Shown here piece by piece: positions 10,331-23,600 of a DNA stretch of 64,000 nt (positions are counted from its first letter, which is position 1; each line of letters starts with the position of its first letter). A program made the position numbers and the translations under genes. The notes under the pieces are model-generated. The model did no database searches. It was not told the origin of the DNA and saw nothing but the letters and a program-made list of their open reading frames with translations. Source of the DNA: Syncephalis fuscata. Its lineage: Eukaryota > Zoopagomycota > Zoopagomycetes > Zoopagales > Piptocephalidaceae. The stretch lies in NCBI GenBank assembly GCA_025786725.1, contig JAHLTZ010000015.1, positions 186,001 through 250,000 of the forward strand. Direction: 5' to 3'.

Positions 10331-11977
10331 GTTTGCCTAATCGATCGTGTAATGGCGGAGATTAAACCGAGTTGAGAATAGTATGGTAGATCAGTTTAAG
10401 CAATATTCAATAAAACTAAGAATATCGTATACTGGATGCTGTGTAGGAAAAGTAGATAGTAAACTGAATGGATTGGCAATAGTGATGTTCAAGCACAAAC
10501 GACAATGTTTCACCATACATATATTGAGGTGTATGTCGTTGGCACCACGCTGTAAAACGACAGGGCGCTTAGCCAAGGCGTAAATGGTTCAACGAATAGA
10601 AAAATCCCCGGTAAACTAAATGTTGCTACCTAAGCAAATCTAGTTGGAAAGATGCAAAGCAAAAAGCAGAAAGCAATTTCAAAATAGTCCAAGGCTTACT
10701 ATTGTATAAGCAGACTAGGCAGGGCAGCAGTGTGTGAGTGTGCAAAGATGGCAGCTCAGGTATACGTGCAGGCAATATGCAGATAAACAACGAATAGCTG
10801 TATGTGCGTAGGTGTGCGATTTATATAGTCGACGCCACGTGTAGGTAACTATTTTAAAAAATACTATCCAGCAGTGGCGGCAAGGGTCAAGATTCCGGAG
10901 AAGAATAGGATAAAGGAGTGAAGAAAGAAGATGAGGTTTGCAATGCAGTCAGCAATCAATGCAATGTGTTGTAGATAGTTGCTATTGTCGTTGTTGTTGT
11001 TGTTGTTGCTGCTAAAGAGAGAAAGGAGAAGAGTGCAAGTAAGGTGGTGACAGAAGGTAAAAACGTGCCACAACTTCCACAAATAAAATGGAATATATTC
11101 GAACAGTGGCGGAAACAGGGACACCACAAGTTATAGGAATCTGAAGCAACTTTAAAACCGTCAAGAAAGGGGTACGGTCGGCTTTCCACGACAATTGGCA
11201 GTGGAAAAAAGGAAAATATCGCTGGTTTTGTCGAAAACGAAAAACGTGGCGCAAAGTAAAGCAAACTGGAATGAGTTGGAACGAAACGGTCAAGAATGCT
11301 AAAGTAGAAGCTCATCGATTGGTTTTTATCATGTGCATACATGCGTATTTGTATCTGCGCGTAGAAGGGAAGGAGGAGATTTATCGGAGTTGTGTTTGAG
11401 GTGTCGTTGCCGTTTTTTGAAAAATGTCTATTTCCTTTTAAGGCAGCAATATCATAGATTAGGCTATGTATCGCTAAATGGAGCGAAGATGGAATTCCCT
11501 CAGTATCCAGGATATTAGTAGCACTTACATTGTGCGGAGTGGCGATTAGAAACGCAGGTATAGCCTGATAATGAAACGAGTTTAGCCATTTATAAATAGC
11601 AGCCTACAGGTTATTATTGTTTGGCAGTAATTTGAATATCGGACGTTATGGTAGAACTAGTTTATTGTAGTTAGTCGTTCAGCAGTTGATGTAACAAGCA
11701 TGTTGGATGTAAGTAAATAGCTGCTGTATTGAAAGTCATTTAAATTTATATCATAATGATATAGCTATTAGCTGATGATGTCATTTAAATTGTTTTGTAT
11801 GCAACCAACTCTAATGCTAAACATGGTATTCTAATTATTTATATCGATTACATCTACAAAATATTCAATTCAAACAATCTATACTTTACTTTTAAACCAT
11901 TTATTCATACTCATGATGGTATATCTATTTATAAAATAAATATTTTAAAGTAAGAATATTTAATTGTAAGATTGATA
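10331..11977. other. Long 5' flank, no supported gene
   Basis: About 1.6 kb upstream of the bHLH-PHD gene, with a GTT repeat near 10988-11012 and purine-rich tracts. The open frames are low-complexity. It may contain a long leader, but no gene could be supported on either strand. Confidence 0.4.
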
Positions 11978-13876
11978 CTAATTATTTGCTGCATTACTAT
12001 AACGCTTGATCATCCGGGTGAATTTACGAGTCAGTCGTCGATATGATGGATGATTATCCGTAGCATGTTCAAATCTAACCATTGTCTCGCCACCAACAGT
12101 TGTCATTCCACCGAGTGGTGACCGTATCTCCTCTTTAACGAGTTTTGGCGGTCGTGGCCATCGTACACCCAGTACCGACAGAAATATAAGTGCGCGAATC
12201 ATAAAAGCTGTATCAAATAATAGTTCTGCTACAAATAATTTAGTAAACAGAAAACCAAAGGAGTTACTAGCAGGCCATATATTGCGTAATGGAAATGCCA
12301 TATATGTAACGAGACCTAAAGAAGCTACGCATGCCAACTTGTACAGCGCTTTATTATTGGAATAATTGATTTTATGCTAAATAACCTACTTGTATAAACC
12401 TCTTTCGACCCTTGGAGTACTTTTTAAGCCTGTAGGCACTCAGTATAAACCATATCACTGCAGAACAATCTTAGTGCAAATATATTGTGTTGATATTGAA
12501 CAGACTTACCAAATCCGCAAAAAACCACGCAATTAATAAAAGCCACTGGAATTGTAATAAGTTTGTGCATTTCTTTAAGGCTGTAAAGTAAAGTGCGTTC
12601 CGTGCCGTGTTTAATAACAGTTACTATTTCTAAAAAAATTCGTATAATACTCGGTATTATATCAATAACAATAAAGATTCGAAATAGTATAATAGTTCTT
12701 TTTGAAAATAAGTTTTTGCTAATAGTTGACCTAAATAACTGTTAAACACCAATAATTACTTAATTAATCGCCTACCAATGCCAAAATATTATGTCAAACG
12801 GTATTCCTGCAATAAAAATATACAATTTAAGGCTTATTGGCAGATCGTACGTGTTGCGTAAAGCAATCAAGTGGCTCATAAAAGCTTTACAAAACTATAA
12901 GTTATAGTTTTTTAGTCTTTCGTGGTCACTTACAAATACAGTAAATAACGGATATACCAAACGATAACAAAAGTAAATTGTATTTTAGCATTTTCAATGT
13001 TACCAGCATAAAAACCCGAAAACATGCATACAGAAAAGCTAATAATAGCTGTACAAATACAATGAGTATGGCAATAAATAATTACGTTTACTTACTAATA
13101 CAAAGTAAATTAATTCGTGAGTGATATATTTTGCTGACGAAAGTTCAGCATCCCATGGATTAAGTTCTATCGATAGTTTAGTATTACTTTGTAAAACACT
13201 TTATGCTAGCCACCTTGCTCGGCAATATAATGAAAGCTTTTATAGCTACCAGTGTTTGGAAGATCATTCACTAAAGAATCATATTTGCCTATTTTTGCCG
13301 TCTTTATTGATTCTGTTTTTGCGGTTTTATGATACGGTTCAAGATTAAATAATTCAATATTATCATAATATATCATAAAAATTGGCTCCTGAGATCCGGC
13401 TATAATAATCAATTTGATTGTTGGAAATGCTGCTCGCGATAGCTGGCTAATTAAACTGTTTACTGCTTTAATCATCTATGTTACATTAGTTTAAGTGGTT
13501 CTAATGTATTTAGTCTTACATTGTCTCCCTTGCTACACTCAACTGGCAAATCTTTTGAATAGTCTAAAACCAATGCAAATTCCGAATATGCATATGCCTT
13601 TTTAGCTATGTCTTGAAGTTCTTTGTCAAAAGCATCAACTGGTGGAAAGGCACATGGACCGTCCCATTCAACGCTTTTAAATGACCATACAAGTCCAATG
13701 CCTTCATACTGATAGTAGGACTCTCGATCGGGATAATTATCATGCAAGTCATAGGTTTTGTTTCCAGTATTATTTACGATAGTGAGTTTTGCGGCAACAC
13801 AACTCAGCTGTACTGATATACAAATAAACAACAACGGAAATACTAACAATGACTGACGGTAGTCTAAAAGGCGCAT
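11978..13876 (-). CDS. Multi-pass membrane protein with signal peptide and luminal domain, unknown family
   Basis: ATG 13876 begins MRLLDYRQSLLVFPLLFICI, a strong signal peptide. A luminal region of about 200 aa follows, with a glycosylation-like NNTGNKT and the segment WDGPCAFPPVDAFDKEL. Introns start at GTAAGA (phase 0 after KGDN) and GTAGCT (after NDLPNT). Later exons give successive hydrophobic helices (LLLAFLYACFRVFMLVTL, YNLLLLSFGISVIYC, LYIFIAGIPFDIIFWHW, FRIFIVIDIIPSIIRIFLEIV, LITIPVAFINCVVFCGF, LACVASLGLVTYMAF, LFDTAFMIRALIFLSVLGV) and a basic cytosolic tail ending SNAANN. About seven helices suggest a GOST- or GPCR-like topology, but no family motif was recognised. A second ATG at 13957 would spoil the signal peptide. 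Confidence 0.7.
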
Positions 13877-14813
13877 TGTGTAAAATAGAATAAAAGGTAG
13901 TAATGGTGCATGTTGAACGATGCAACGCACTTGCCTGTATATAACTAAAAGACGCATGCTTTCGAGAGCATGTGCATGTATAAACTGGTTTTGTAGCGCA
14001 AGCCTTCGCCTTAATGTGAGTACCGTCTATAAGCACTTGATTTTTATCTCTTTGTAAATATGACTATTTGCGCCAATAGTAGCTATTTATTGAGCAAAAT
14101 AAACGAGTAAATAATTCAATTTTATTATTATATCAATGCATAGTTTGACTATTGATACTGGTGCACTTGTACTATCTAAAAAATAAATATTATTACTTAG
14201 CTAACAAATTGACAAAATGGCCAATTAAATTGAGCTAATAAAGCATCATTGCTCGCTAATAGTAGTCTAATGCTAGTTATTTATTGCGTATACTATTTAG
14301 TTGATTCGTGTCACTAACAGATGTTTACTATACTTTATTATTGAAACACAAATACATGCAACATCGCCAATGACACAAAATTCATGTTCATGTTTCAGAT
14401 TTTTCGGTGCAATGCTGCTCGAAACACAAATGATCCTACGACCAATATTATGGATTTATTTGTAACTAAATTTACCAGAATACATAACTGCGCCAGTTTA
14501 ATTATATTACTATCCAATTACACTGATGGCCAATTGCGGCATTATTCTTTTTATTATTGCTAAAATGAAAATATAAGCCATTAATGATTTCCTTATGGCC
14601 ATGCATGGTGTAATTGAATTGATCATCTTTCTTTACAAATTAGGCATTTATCGTTTGAAGCGTTTCATTAAGTATTTGACAAGCACGAGTTGCAAGTCGC
14701 TCAAGTTATCTTTTTTTGACTTGACCTTTTCTTTTCTATTCATAACGCAAGCCTTTTATTCTATTACGCTCATCACTACTACGCTCTCATACCAAACCTT
14801 GGCAATTTTAGAT
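13877..14813. other. Intergenic, divergent flank
   Basis: AT-rich sequence between a minus-strand membrane-protein gene and a plus-strand secreted-protein gene. No gene supported. Confidence 0.4.
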
Positions 14814-15423
14814 ATGCACTTTCTGTCGGCTGGTCTTGTGTTTGCAAGCCTGGCGGCCAGTTGGCTTGCAATAACTCAAGTTATTGTCGTTTCTGCCTTG
14901 GAAATTACCGACATTCCTATCGCTCCTAATAATCATGCACTTTTCGACGTTAATGATAACGGCCTGCTTCGCGTCTATCCCTGCCTTGGCTTAATGGGCA
15001 CGCCTAGCAGTGTAAAGGCCGTACGCACCAGCAATTCATCACTGACCACGCATACCGCACCATATTTACGGACGCCAATGATCGGATTGTGCGTATCGCC
15101 GATGTCAAGTATACAATACTACGTCACCGACCCTACGAGTTTAAATTTACCGACTACGATGAGAACGGCGTAATTACACGCAAAGGATGCGCTCAGGTAA
15201 TTCATCACTACTTGGCTACGGGCAAACCGCGTTCCATTGAAATTCGAATGGGCGATAAGATGGAAAGTATTGTCATTAAACGCAATCGTATGACGGGAGC
15301 CATTAAGAAAATGCTGTAAACCGTTCTTGGGCTGAGACTACAGTGCTTAAGCCCGATGAGTTTATCGATAATATTTATTTAGAACGCGAGAAAAACAGTG
15401 GAATTATTGTGGCATCTGTTTAA
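14814..15423 (+). pseudogene. Secreted protein gene with two frame breaks
   Basis: The ATG at 14814 starts MHFLSAGLVFASLAASWLAI, a signal peptide, followed by EITDIPIAPNNHALFDVNDN. The coding-like frame then moves by one base near 15000 to read KGRTHQQFITDHAYRTIFTD, ANDRIVRIADVKYTILRHRP, YEFKFTDYDENGVITRKGC and on to IKRNRMTGAIKK. It moves again in the same sense near 15310 to AVNRSWAETTVLKPDEFIDN ... GIIVASV and TAA at 15421-15423. Codons here are GC-richer than the flanks, so the region was or is coding. Short introns at the joins would be below 40 nt and look unlikely. It is either a pseudogene or an intact gene of about 200 aa damaged by two consensus deletions. Family not recognised. Confidence 0.5.
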
Positions 15424-15704
15424 ATTTTACGAATGCACAAATGATACAATATTGTCCAGTCAAGTACAATTTATTTGAAATGACTTTAAATAAAGCTATC
15501 AAACATTATTATTTTCTGCTTTTTGGTGATCATTGTATTTATTAATAATATATAATAATTTAGCTATAATATTATTAGTTACTTTATTTTAAAATTTATT
15601 AATTCATTTTAATATAATATTAAACTGATAAATGAACAAACAGCTTATTGTTATCACTATTATATATTTATTATATTTATTATGTATACAAAATATTATC
15701 ATTG
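15424..15704. other. Convergent 3' intergenic
   Basis: Very AT-rich stretch between the stop of the secreted-protein gene and the stop of CDK8, with several AATAAA-like signals. Confidence 0.4.
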
Positions 15705-17459
15705 TTAATCGACGCGTGCCTTTTTACGCGCAGCATTTGCCGCAGCCAGTAGACTAGCATTGCTCGCTGCATTAGCAATGTTATTAGACGAGCCCACACT
15801 AGTGGTGCCACCATCCTGGCGTTTAGCGGCCAAAGGAGGTAGTGCTTTGACACCTGGCCGTTCTTCTTTAGTCAATTTACGCGTTGGATACTTGAATCCT
15901 TGATTAGCAAATGCACTGTAAATAGTTTAATTAATATTCATTATTTTTTGTTAAATAATGCTTACTTTGAAGCCGGCCGAGGCTCATCCTGAAAGTAAGA
16001 ATGATCCAGCGCTTGTTCAGCTGATATACGCCGTTCTGGATCATATTCAAGCATAAGCCGCAATATGTCGTAGCCTTGATCGCTTTTGGACGAACACGTT
16101 TTCCAATAGGATCGTAACGTATTGTCATGCCTAAAGTACCATTAGTTTTAATGCTAACACTACAATTATCTATCGTCTAACTTACTCGCGTATAGATGCC
16201 AAATTGGGGTATTCAGGCAAGTCAGTTACAGCGGGCCATCGATCAACTGTCGTAACAATAATTATTAATTACTAATGTTCATCCATTATCTACTCTATTT
16301 ACCTGTTGGTGTACCAAGTACTTCGATAATCTTGCTTACTTGGTGCTTTTGGAATGGTGGTGTTTTACGACCATCCATTTTTACTTCTTCACTTTTAAAA
16401 ATCGGTCGAAGTGTAAGTAGTTCGGCAAAAATGCAACCTACTGCCCAAATATCTATTATGACCATAAAATTAACAATTCTGTTTGTTATAATGATTATAG
16501 TGTACGCCATACCAATTGCCGTCGTATAATGCTTAGCTCCTAGTAATAACTCTGGTGCACGATACCATACTGTAACAACTACACGATCACCATCAGCCAA
16601 TGGTAACAATGGTTGTCGATAAACACGAGCCAGCCCAAGATCACCTGCAGTTATAATATTATACTTGTATTAATACATATATATATATATATATCATTAA
16701 CTCTTGAATATCATTACCAATTTTAACAACGCCCTTAGTAGTTACTAGAATATTTGCCTTGATGCTCATTAATTGCATGTACTATTCAATAAATAGCTAC
16801 TTACTGGTTTAAGATCTCGATGTAATATCCAATTGGCGTGCAAGTAGGATAGACCATTCAATAGCTGCCATAGACATGACTTTACCGTCAATTCTGGCAA
16901 TGGCTTACGTTCTTCGTGGCCGTGAAATTGAAGTATTTGCTAATATAGACTCTATTAGCTATTTAACTCTACTCTATTGATCGAATAACCTACCAATAGA
17001 TCATGTTCAGCATATTCTAGAATCATGTAAATAGCATGGTTCTCCGTCAATACTTCACGCAGTGCCATAATGTTAACATGAGATAACTCGCGACACAGCT
17101 ATACACGTAGATAAATAGCTTTGTTATTCTTTACTCTACTAATGCACTTGGTATACAACTAACCGCAATCTCTCTACAGGCTGATTGTGAAATGCCCGTT
17201 GTTACTTGGCCGTTTTCGCCTTCCTTTTCGACTTTAAACGCCTTAATAGCATACTCACTATTATCCGTGCTACATTTCAAACTATAAGCACAAGATAGAC
17301 CAGCAATAGATAAACGCGTATATAGTACCTGTCACGAGATCGCGCCTTGTAAACACGACCATAAGTACCTGAGCTTATAAACCCAAGAATCTCATAGCAA
17401 TTTACTAGCTTTGGCCGGAGCGCATCTCTTCGTGCCTTGTATTTCCGCATCAACTCCAT
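15705..17459 (-). CDS. SSN3: Cyclin-dependent kinase 8 (Mediator kinase)
   Basis: Kinase of the Mediator CDK module, which phosphorylates RNA polymerase II CTD and transcription factors in the nucleus. ATG at 17459 ([17 protein letters not shown]). Motifs in order: glycine loop [18 protein letters not shown]-equivalent EYAIKAFK; the CDK8-type cyclin helix [14 protein letters not shown] (SMSACRE in animals); hinge [32 protein letters not shown] (DMG in animal CDK8); [35 protein letters not shown]; then [34 protein letters not shown] and a basic tail ending KKARVD. Near 16083-16087 the frame needs one more base (expected PKSDQGYD), in a run of A on the coding strand, most likely a consensus error. 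A TA microsatellite lies in the intron near 16680. Confidence 0.93.
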
Positions 17460-17672
17460 AGTTTAATATTATACGATAACACTAGTATAATGAGCACTAC
17501 TGCTACTGCTACTACTACTACTATAAAAAACAACAACAACAATAACAGAGATTACGCTTGTCTTATGTGTATATAAGTGGTGGGCGTGCAAGTACAGGTG
17601 TAAAGAAGTGCAACTCAGACTATCCAAATTGTTCATTTATTCAAATGTTTCCACGCATTCATATAGTTTTAT

Positions 17673-18661
17673 CTAACCAATAATCAATTTCTCTCCATCA
17701 ATGGCATATTGTGGAATTTCAAGGTTAAGTGGAGCTGGTCCCTTGCGAATACGGCCCGAGATATCGTAGTGACTGCCGTGGCAAGGACAGAACCAACCAC
17801 CGTAGTCACCAGCATCGCCGATAGGCACACAGCCAAGATGCGTGCAAATACCCAGCATTACCAGCCATTCTGGCTGCTGGACACGAGCACTATCCGTCTG
17901 TGGATCGCGCAACTCGCTGATGCTGACGGCGTTCGCCTCATCAATCTCGCCGGCCGTACGATGACGAATAAACACCGGCTTGCCACGCCACTTGACGACA
18001 ATGTTCTTGCCTTCGGGAATGGCCGTGAGATCAACCTCGACCTTAGCAAGGGCCAATACATCGGCAGATGCGCTCAAGTTGCTTAGAAAGTCGTGGACAG
18101 TAGCTTTGGCTGCGGCAATTGTCAATACACCCGAAGTGCCGACCATCATATAGGCGAAGGCACGAGACGTGTCGTCACTGGATGCTTTCATATATTCACC
18201 AAAATTTGGTACTTGTGTACTGCCCTCACCTACTGGGCGCGACGCAGACGAGAACGATGACGAGTAGCGTTGTTGAACACCAAACTGGCTAACGGCTAAA
18301 TAAGAGATAGTAAAAGTTAATATACGCGTAAGTTACTTGATTCCAATCTATTACTCTACACTGCCACTACACGCAGATCGATGAGAGAAACAAGTAGGCC
18401 GCAGCATTGACTATACTTTGACAGCCGCTCTCTACTTTCTCCATTGTCTGCATTGAAGGTGCTTTATTTGTCTATTCGGTCTGCAGAATACCTACCCATC
18501 AGAGGAGTGCGATTGCTTAGAAGGCCATCACGATTGATTACCGTGCGGCAGATTTGCGATTTAGTAGGCTTTGTGGCAGCACGCGTCGCATTACGCAGTG
18601 TGGATCCAATAGCCACTGCCGTAGAATTCAAAGCAGTGCGATTAAGTAAAGAAGTCGCCAT
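17673..18661 (-). CDS. RIP1: Rieske iron-sulfur subunit of the cytochrome bc1 complex
   Basis: Complex III subunit that passes electrons from ubiquinol to cytochrome c1 at the inner mitochondrial membrane. Two exons, 18661-18496 and 18295-17673, give 262 aa, the usual family length. Exon 1 encodes MATSLLNRTALNSTAVAIGS, an Arg/Ser/Thr-rich import presequence. Exon 2 begins AVSQFGVQQRYSSSF, then the membrane helix AYMMVGTSGVLTIAAAKATV and hinge. The two cluster loops are intact: CTHLGC and CPCHGSHYD, with the closing Pro loop GPAPLNLEIPQYAI and C-terminus EKLIIG. No frame breaks. Confidence 0.97.
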
Positions 18662-18989
18662 GATGAGCTAGAAGCAAACAAAGCAGGAAAGTAAGAGAGA
18701 AAGGAGAAAGATCGGGCAAAGACGGCACAGTATATGTGTGTGTGTGTGTGGATATGGGTGTTGTGTACATTTAATGTTTTAATACTAGCAAATAAACACT
18801 CTAGCAAAAATACAATATTGATATCGGAACAGGACGGATTTGATGACAATTAATTAATTAATAGCTACGACATAGCATTAAAATCAAAAAAGTATATTGA
18901 ACAGAAATCGGCTTATTCTTTCCTTTAGTTCAACTGTTATTATTGTTGCCACCGTGCTTACCTGTTCTACTTAGAAATACAACTACGCA
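18662..18989. promoter_or_regulatory. Divergent promoter region with a TG run
   Basis: The 328 nt between the divergent Rieske and MetRS starts, both mitochondrial genes. It contains a run of TG dinucleotides near 18735-18750. No individual factor site was identified. Confidence 0.4.
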
Positions 18990-21378
18990 ATGTCACAAAC
19001 AGGCTGGTTGGCATTACGCCGACAACACTGGCGTTTTCAGCATGCCTCGTTATTCTCCTTTACAAAAGCTAGCCCGCCACCAGCCACGACTCCGCCGACA
19101 ATCCCCGTGCGACAGAAGCCGTTCTATGTAACAACACCGATATTTTATGTTAACGCAGGTAAATAACAGACTAGGTAGACAAGGAATGGCACCGGTAATA
19201 TATTCGCTCGGTAGATCCACATATTGGCCATTTATACTCGCTCGTCATGGCCGATACTACAAGACGATATAGACAACTCCACGGCAATAGTACATTGTTG
19301 GCTACCGGTACCGATGAACATGGTCTAAAGGTAATATAACAATACTATTGCTGTTGTTACGAATAGTCAACGTATGGCCTCTGCCTTGTATTAGTCGATA
19401 ACTGTTATCTATGCTTGGTATGGGAAATATCTTATGTCTATAATTGGTTCTATATTAGATTCAACAAGCTGCTCAAAAAGCAGGATTGACTCCGAAATCA
19501 TTATGCGATCAAGTATCAGCTCGATTTAGCGTAAGTCATTATTGACTAATCATTATAATAATCATTATAATAATCATTATAATAATATATAATAAAAGGA
19601 TCTTACCAATAAGGCCGGTGTATTAGGTGAAGACATTATATTTACACGCACTACTGATCCTCTACATATTTGTACTGTAAAGAGACTATGGGTAATGTTG
19701 AATAGTTAATTAACTAGCAGTAATATATTAATACAGTTTAATAATAGAAACGCTTATTGGCAAGTGGCCATATTTATAAGGGATCTCATGAAGGTTGGTA
19801 TGCCGTATCCGATGAAGCCTTTTACCTTCCATCACAAGTCATGCCAGGGAAAGATCCAGTTACGGGTGAATCAATTACGGTAAGATGGGATGATAGTTAA
19901 ATATTAATTAATTCACACCAATCATCACATTTACGTGTATAGGTGTCCATTGATAGTGGACAACGTGTTGAATGGATTAAAGAAGAGAATTACAAGTTTA
20001 GATTATCAGCATTTCGTGAACCATTACGTCGTTGGTTACAGGATAATCCACAGTGTAATGATTGATGACATTTATCATAACAAACAATCTAATTGGTATA
20101 TTAACTAGTAATTCTACCTGCTTCACGATATAATGAAGTATTATCGTATCTTTCACAAGATATACCTGATCTTTCAATTTCTCGGCCACGTAGTCGACTC
20201 TCTTGGGGCATTCCTGTGCCTGGTGATGATGACCATGTTATTTATGTATGGTTAGATGCACTAACCAACTATTTAACCGCAACCTGTTCAACCACTGGTG
20301 GTGATACACCACGACCAGCCAGTGATCCAAGTGCTTGGCCGGCTGATACACATATTGTTGGTAAAGATATTATAAAGTAGGTGTGTGCATCTAGATCATA
20401 TTATAGTCGATTCATTTTATTGTACATAGATTCCATGCTATTTACTGGCCCGCCTTTCTAATGGCAGCCAATCTTCCGTTACCACGACGTATCGTTGCTC
20501 ATGCTCACTGGACCATGGGTAAACAGAAAATGAGTAAAAGTCGTGGTAATGTTGCAGATCCATTTACTCTACTGGATAAATATGGATCTGATGCCATTCG
20601 CTATTTTCTAATGCGGGATGGTGGACTTGCCGATGATAGTGGTAACTATCGATAGACAGTATGGTATATAGCAATTGATTACTAACAATAAGTATTACCA
20701 TAATAGATTATAGCGAGGAATTAGTAAAAAAGCGTTATAAAAAGGAATTACTTGGCCAATTAGGCAATTTGCTATCACGAACTATATCGTCAACTTTATT
20801 ACCTCAAAATTATGTGCCATCACCACCCCATGCCAATCAATTACAAGTAGCCGATAATGAAATACGTAGTTTATTACTAGAACTTCCTCGTTAGTATTAA
20901 TAATGCGCTATAATTACTATTATTTAACTATAAATGTATATAATTAGATATGGTGGCCACTCATTTTGATCAATATGAATTTGGTAAAGGATTAATGTGT
21001 ATTGAACAGGCCGTGGCTCATGTAAGTAACACCTTTAACATACTATTATTTTATATCTATATCTATATCTATATCTATATCTATATCTATTGATAGACCA
21101 ATAAATACTTTACTGATCAAGCACCATGGACATTGGTGGCATCAGAGGCGTTGTCGGATCATCAACGACTGGCCACTATATTATTCCATACACTTGAAAC
21201 ACTACGTATTGCCGGTATACAATTACAACCAGTGATGCCTGATAAAATGAACTATTTATTAAATGGCCTTGGTGTGTCTATGGGTGATCGTCAATGGTCA
21301 AATACACAGCTTATTGGTGAAGAGACTGATCGACGGGCAGTTGTGGCATTTACTACTCCTCTTTTTCCAAAAGTATAA
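18990..21378 (+). CDS. MSM1: Mitochondrial methionyl-tRNA synthetase
   Basis: Class I aminoacyl-tRNA synthetase charging mitochondrial tRNA-Met. ATG 18990 begins [20 protein letters not shown], a positively charged presequence, followed by the catalytic core [20 protein letters not shown] with the HIGH signature. Later: [87 protein letters not shown] (KMSKS loop) and [13 protein letters not shown]. It ends PLFPKV and TAA at 21378 without the extra C-terminal domain of cytosolic enzymes. About ten short introns are present; two hold microsatellites (ATAATC units near 19545-19590, TATATC units near 21050-21092). Confidence 0.94.
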
Positions 21379-21418
21379 TCTTATTAAATCGTTAATATAA
21401 CATATTAGAAATAGTTTA

Positions 21419-23378
21419 TTAAAATAATTGAGTCTGCAATGATACAGCATGACAATCAAGCGTTGATAGATTGACGAGAATAACCATGCCTGTTTCGGCA
21501 AATGATGGTAGAGTAACTACACGTACTCGTTGTCCCTCACTGCCTTCAACTAGTTGTGTATCATATTCAGTTTGATTACCTATAAAGTATATACTAGGAC
21601 ACTCTTCAATAATAAACGGATCTTTATCTGCAAATGGATAACACCCTATTACATAGATGTATTAATTAATTAATAGATCTATTATTGTTATTATTAACCA
21701 TGGCTACTTACATAGTGTATCAGGTGCTGTGGGGGCCATATGTCGCCAAGTTAATGAACTAACGGCGAGATCAAGAGCTGATTTATCTTGCACGTATTTA
21801 CATAGATCAGTTACGGGTTGTCCGGCATTGCCCAATAGTCTATATTTGATAAATATAGTGATAAAATCGATATAGTTTACAATAACTTACAATCTATCTT
21901 GAACACGGCACCAATAAGGATTGGTCACACATTGTAATGTGGAATATTTTGAAGCTTTAGGCAATAGGCCGGGATAGATGGGCTGTTGTGGTAGAGCCAT
22001 AGTAACTGGGTCTAATGAACCTGGTAGAATATCCACATCAATGGATGCACACACTTGTTCTAGAAATAGATCGGCTTGTTGTAATGAATTAGGTGTATCG
22101 GTATTACCGTCTACTATCATTGAATTCTGTCGATTGGCACGTCTCTGATAGTTACATGAATATAAATATAATTGTTATAGCCAAGTATAGAATTACTTAC
22201 AGTTTGCCAATCATCTTGTTCAATGGTTGGGGGCACAACTGTATTACCTGCTAATATGACACGAACTATATTTGTTTGTTCGATTTGATCCTTTAAAGTA
22301 TCAATTAATATTGGTTATACCAGAGTTGTTACTACTTACATGGAGTGAGCCCAATTCTCCTCGTAAATACTGAGCCAATAATTGAGTCTGTAGACTATTT
22401 TCTTTATCTGATCCAATCTGTAATCCACTAACTAATGCTAAATATTTAACTGGTTCATCTTCAGTCGATGTATGTTCCATAGTATCAATAGAAGATGATG
22501 GTGGTGGTAGACCGGCAAAACACATATCTACTATTTCAAATTCACCGAGTGCATTTTCTCTTCCTAATACTGCAGCAATAATACCTATATTTAATTAATT
22601 AATTAAATATTATAAATACAGTTGTTTAAATACTTACCACTAATAGGACGTGTTTATTCAGATATTGCCCCACTAATGCAATACGTCCGAATCATCTTCA
22701 AGCAGTGTCACGTCTTGTTCTCCATAATAATGATCCCGTTGGGATGCTATTGTAACTTTATGCTATTATACACACACCATATATATATAAATAAAAACAG
22801 TATTAACGTTGTCTTATAATCAATACTAGTAATATGACTATTTACCTCTTGGGCAATATCTTCTAATACATTGGGTTTTAACTTCATATCTACATACATG
22901 GTGCCTACAACATAGCATAGTTCACCTGGTTGTACATCAAGTATACGTTCTACTAGAGTAGGCGCATCTAATCATCAACTGTATTAATAGCTTTGCATAA
23001 TACATAATACAACATGTTAGTTACTTTTCATTGAAGACCATCGTTTTTGTGCCTGTGCCGTGACATAAGGTTTTAAACGACTAATCGTTCAAAGTAGATA
23101 TTGGCATATTGTTGTTGATAGGATCGCTGTTTTAACAATAATTGTTCACGCTTCTCGTTACAAGGATCATAGTCTACCGCGTTACGTTGTAGAGTTGAAG
23201 GAGCTGTGGTAGCTGTATCAACACTCGTGTTCGACAGTAGATGGTCTACTGGTCTAGCGTTTATTGTACAAGAAGGAAGAATGAACAATTAGCACTATGC
23301 TGACCAATAGTAATAACCGTAACAAACTTACAATTTAGCTTCAGTAGCCGAGTGAGAGACTTTAGATTCGTGAACCAT
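21419..23378 (-). CDS. POLD2: DNA polymerase delta small (B) subunit
   Basis: Structural subunit (Cdc1/Pol31 family, inactive calcineurin-like fold plus OB fold) of the replicative polymerase delta. ATG at 23378 (MVHESKVSHSATEAK); stop TAA at 21419-21421. Recognisable blocks: QQYANIYFERL and LKPYVTAQAQKRW at the N-terminus; LVERILDVQPGELCYVVGTM then YVDMKLKPNVLEDIAQE; GRIALVGQYLNKHVLLV; VKYLALVSGLQIGSDKENS, the family signature; DILPGSLDPVTMALPQQPIY; and a C-terminal beta region ending SLQTQLF. Two frame breaks, each one base short (near 23081 and 22687, the latter in a G run), interrupt an otherwise conserved gene. They are probably consensus errors. Its stop lies 40 bp from the MetRS stop. 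Confidence 0.9.
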
Positions 23379-23600
23379 CGTAGATAGGAATAAAAAAGAA
23401 GTAAGAAAGTAAAAAGTGCGCGTTCTTTTTTAGACTTTTATGATGCGCGTCATTGATAAAATGCTACACAACTGTTTTTCAACTAAAGCTCAGTCCGTTT
23501 GTTTCTTCATCTATCTATCTTCACACGTTATACTTGTAGCCTTTACATTTCAATAGAATAGCTAGTCTACTGTCTATTTATAGTCAACTATCGCGGCAGT

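Noticed and set aside
10864-11342. Overlapping minus-strand frames rich in Ser/Phe/Asn
   Set aside because: They come from a purine-rich tract and a GTT repeat and lie in the upstream region of the bHLH-PHD gene.
23081-23084. Programmed frameshift site in POLD2
   Set aside because: No slippery heptamer or shared motif with the other breaks; single-base consensus deletions explain all of them more simply.
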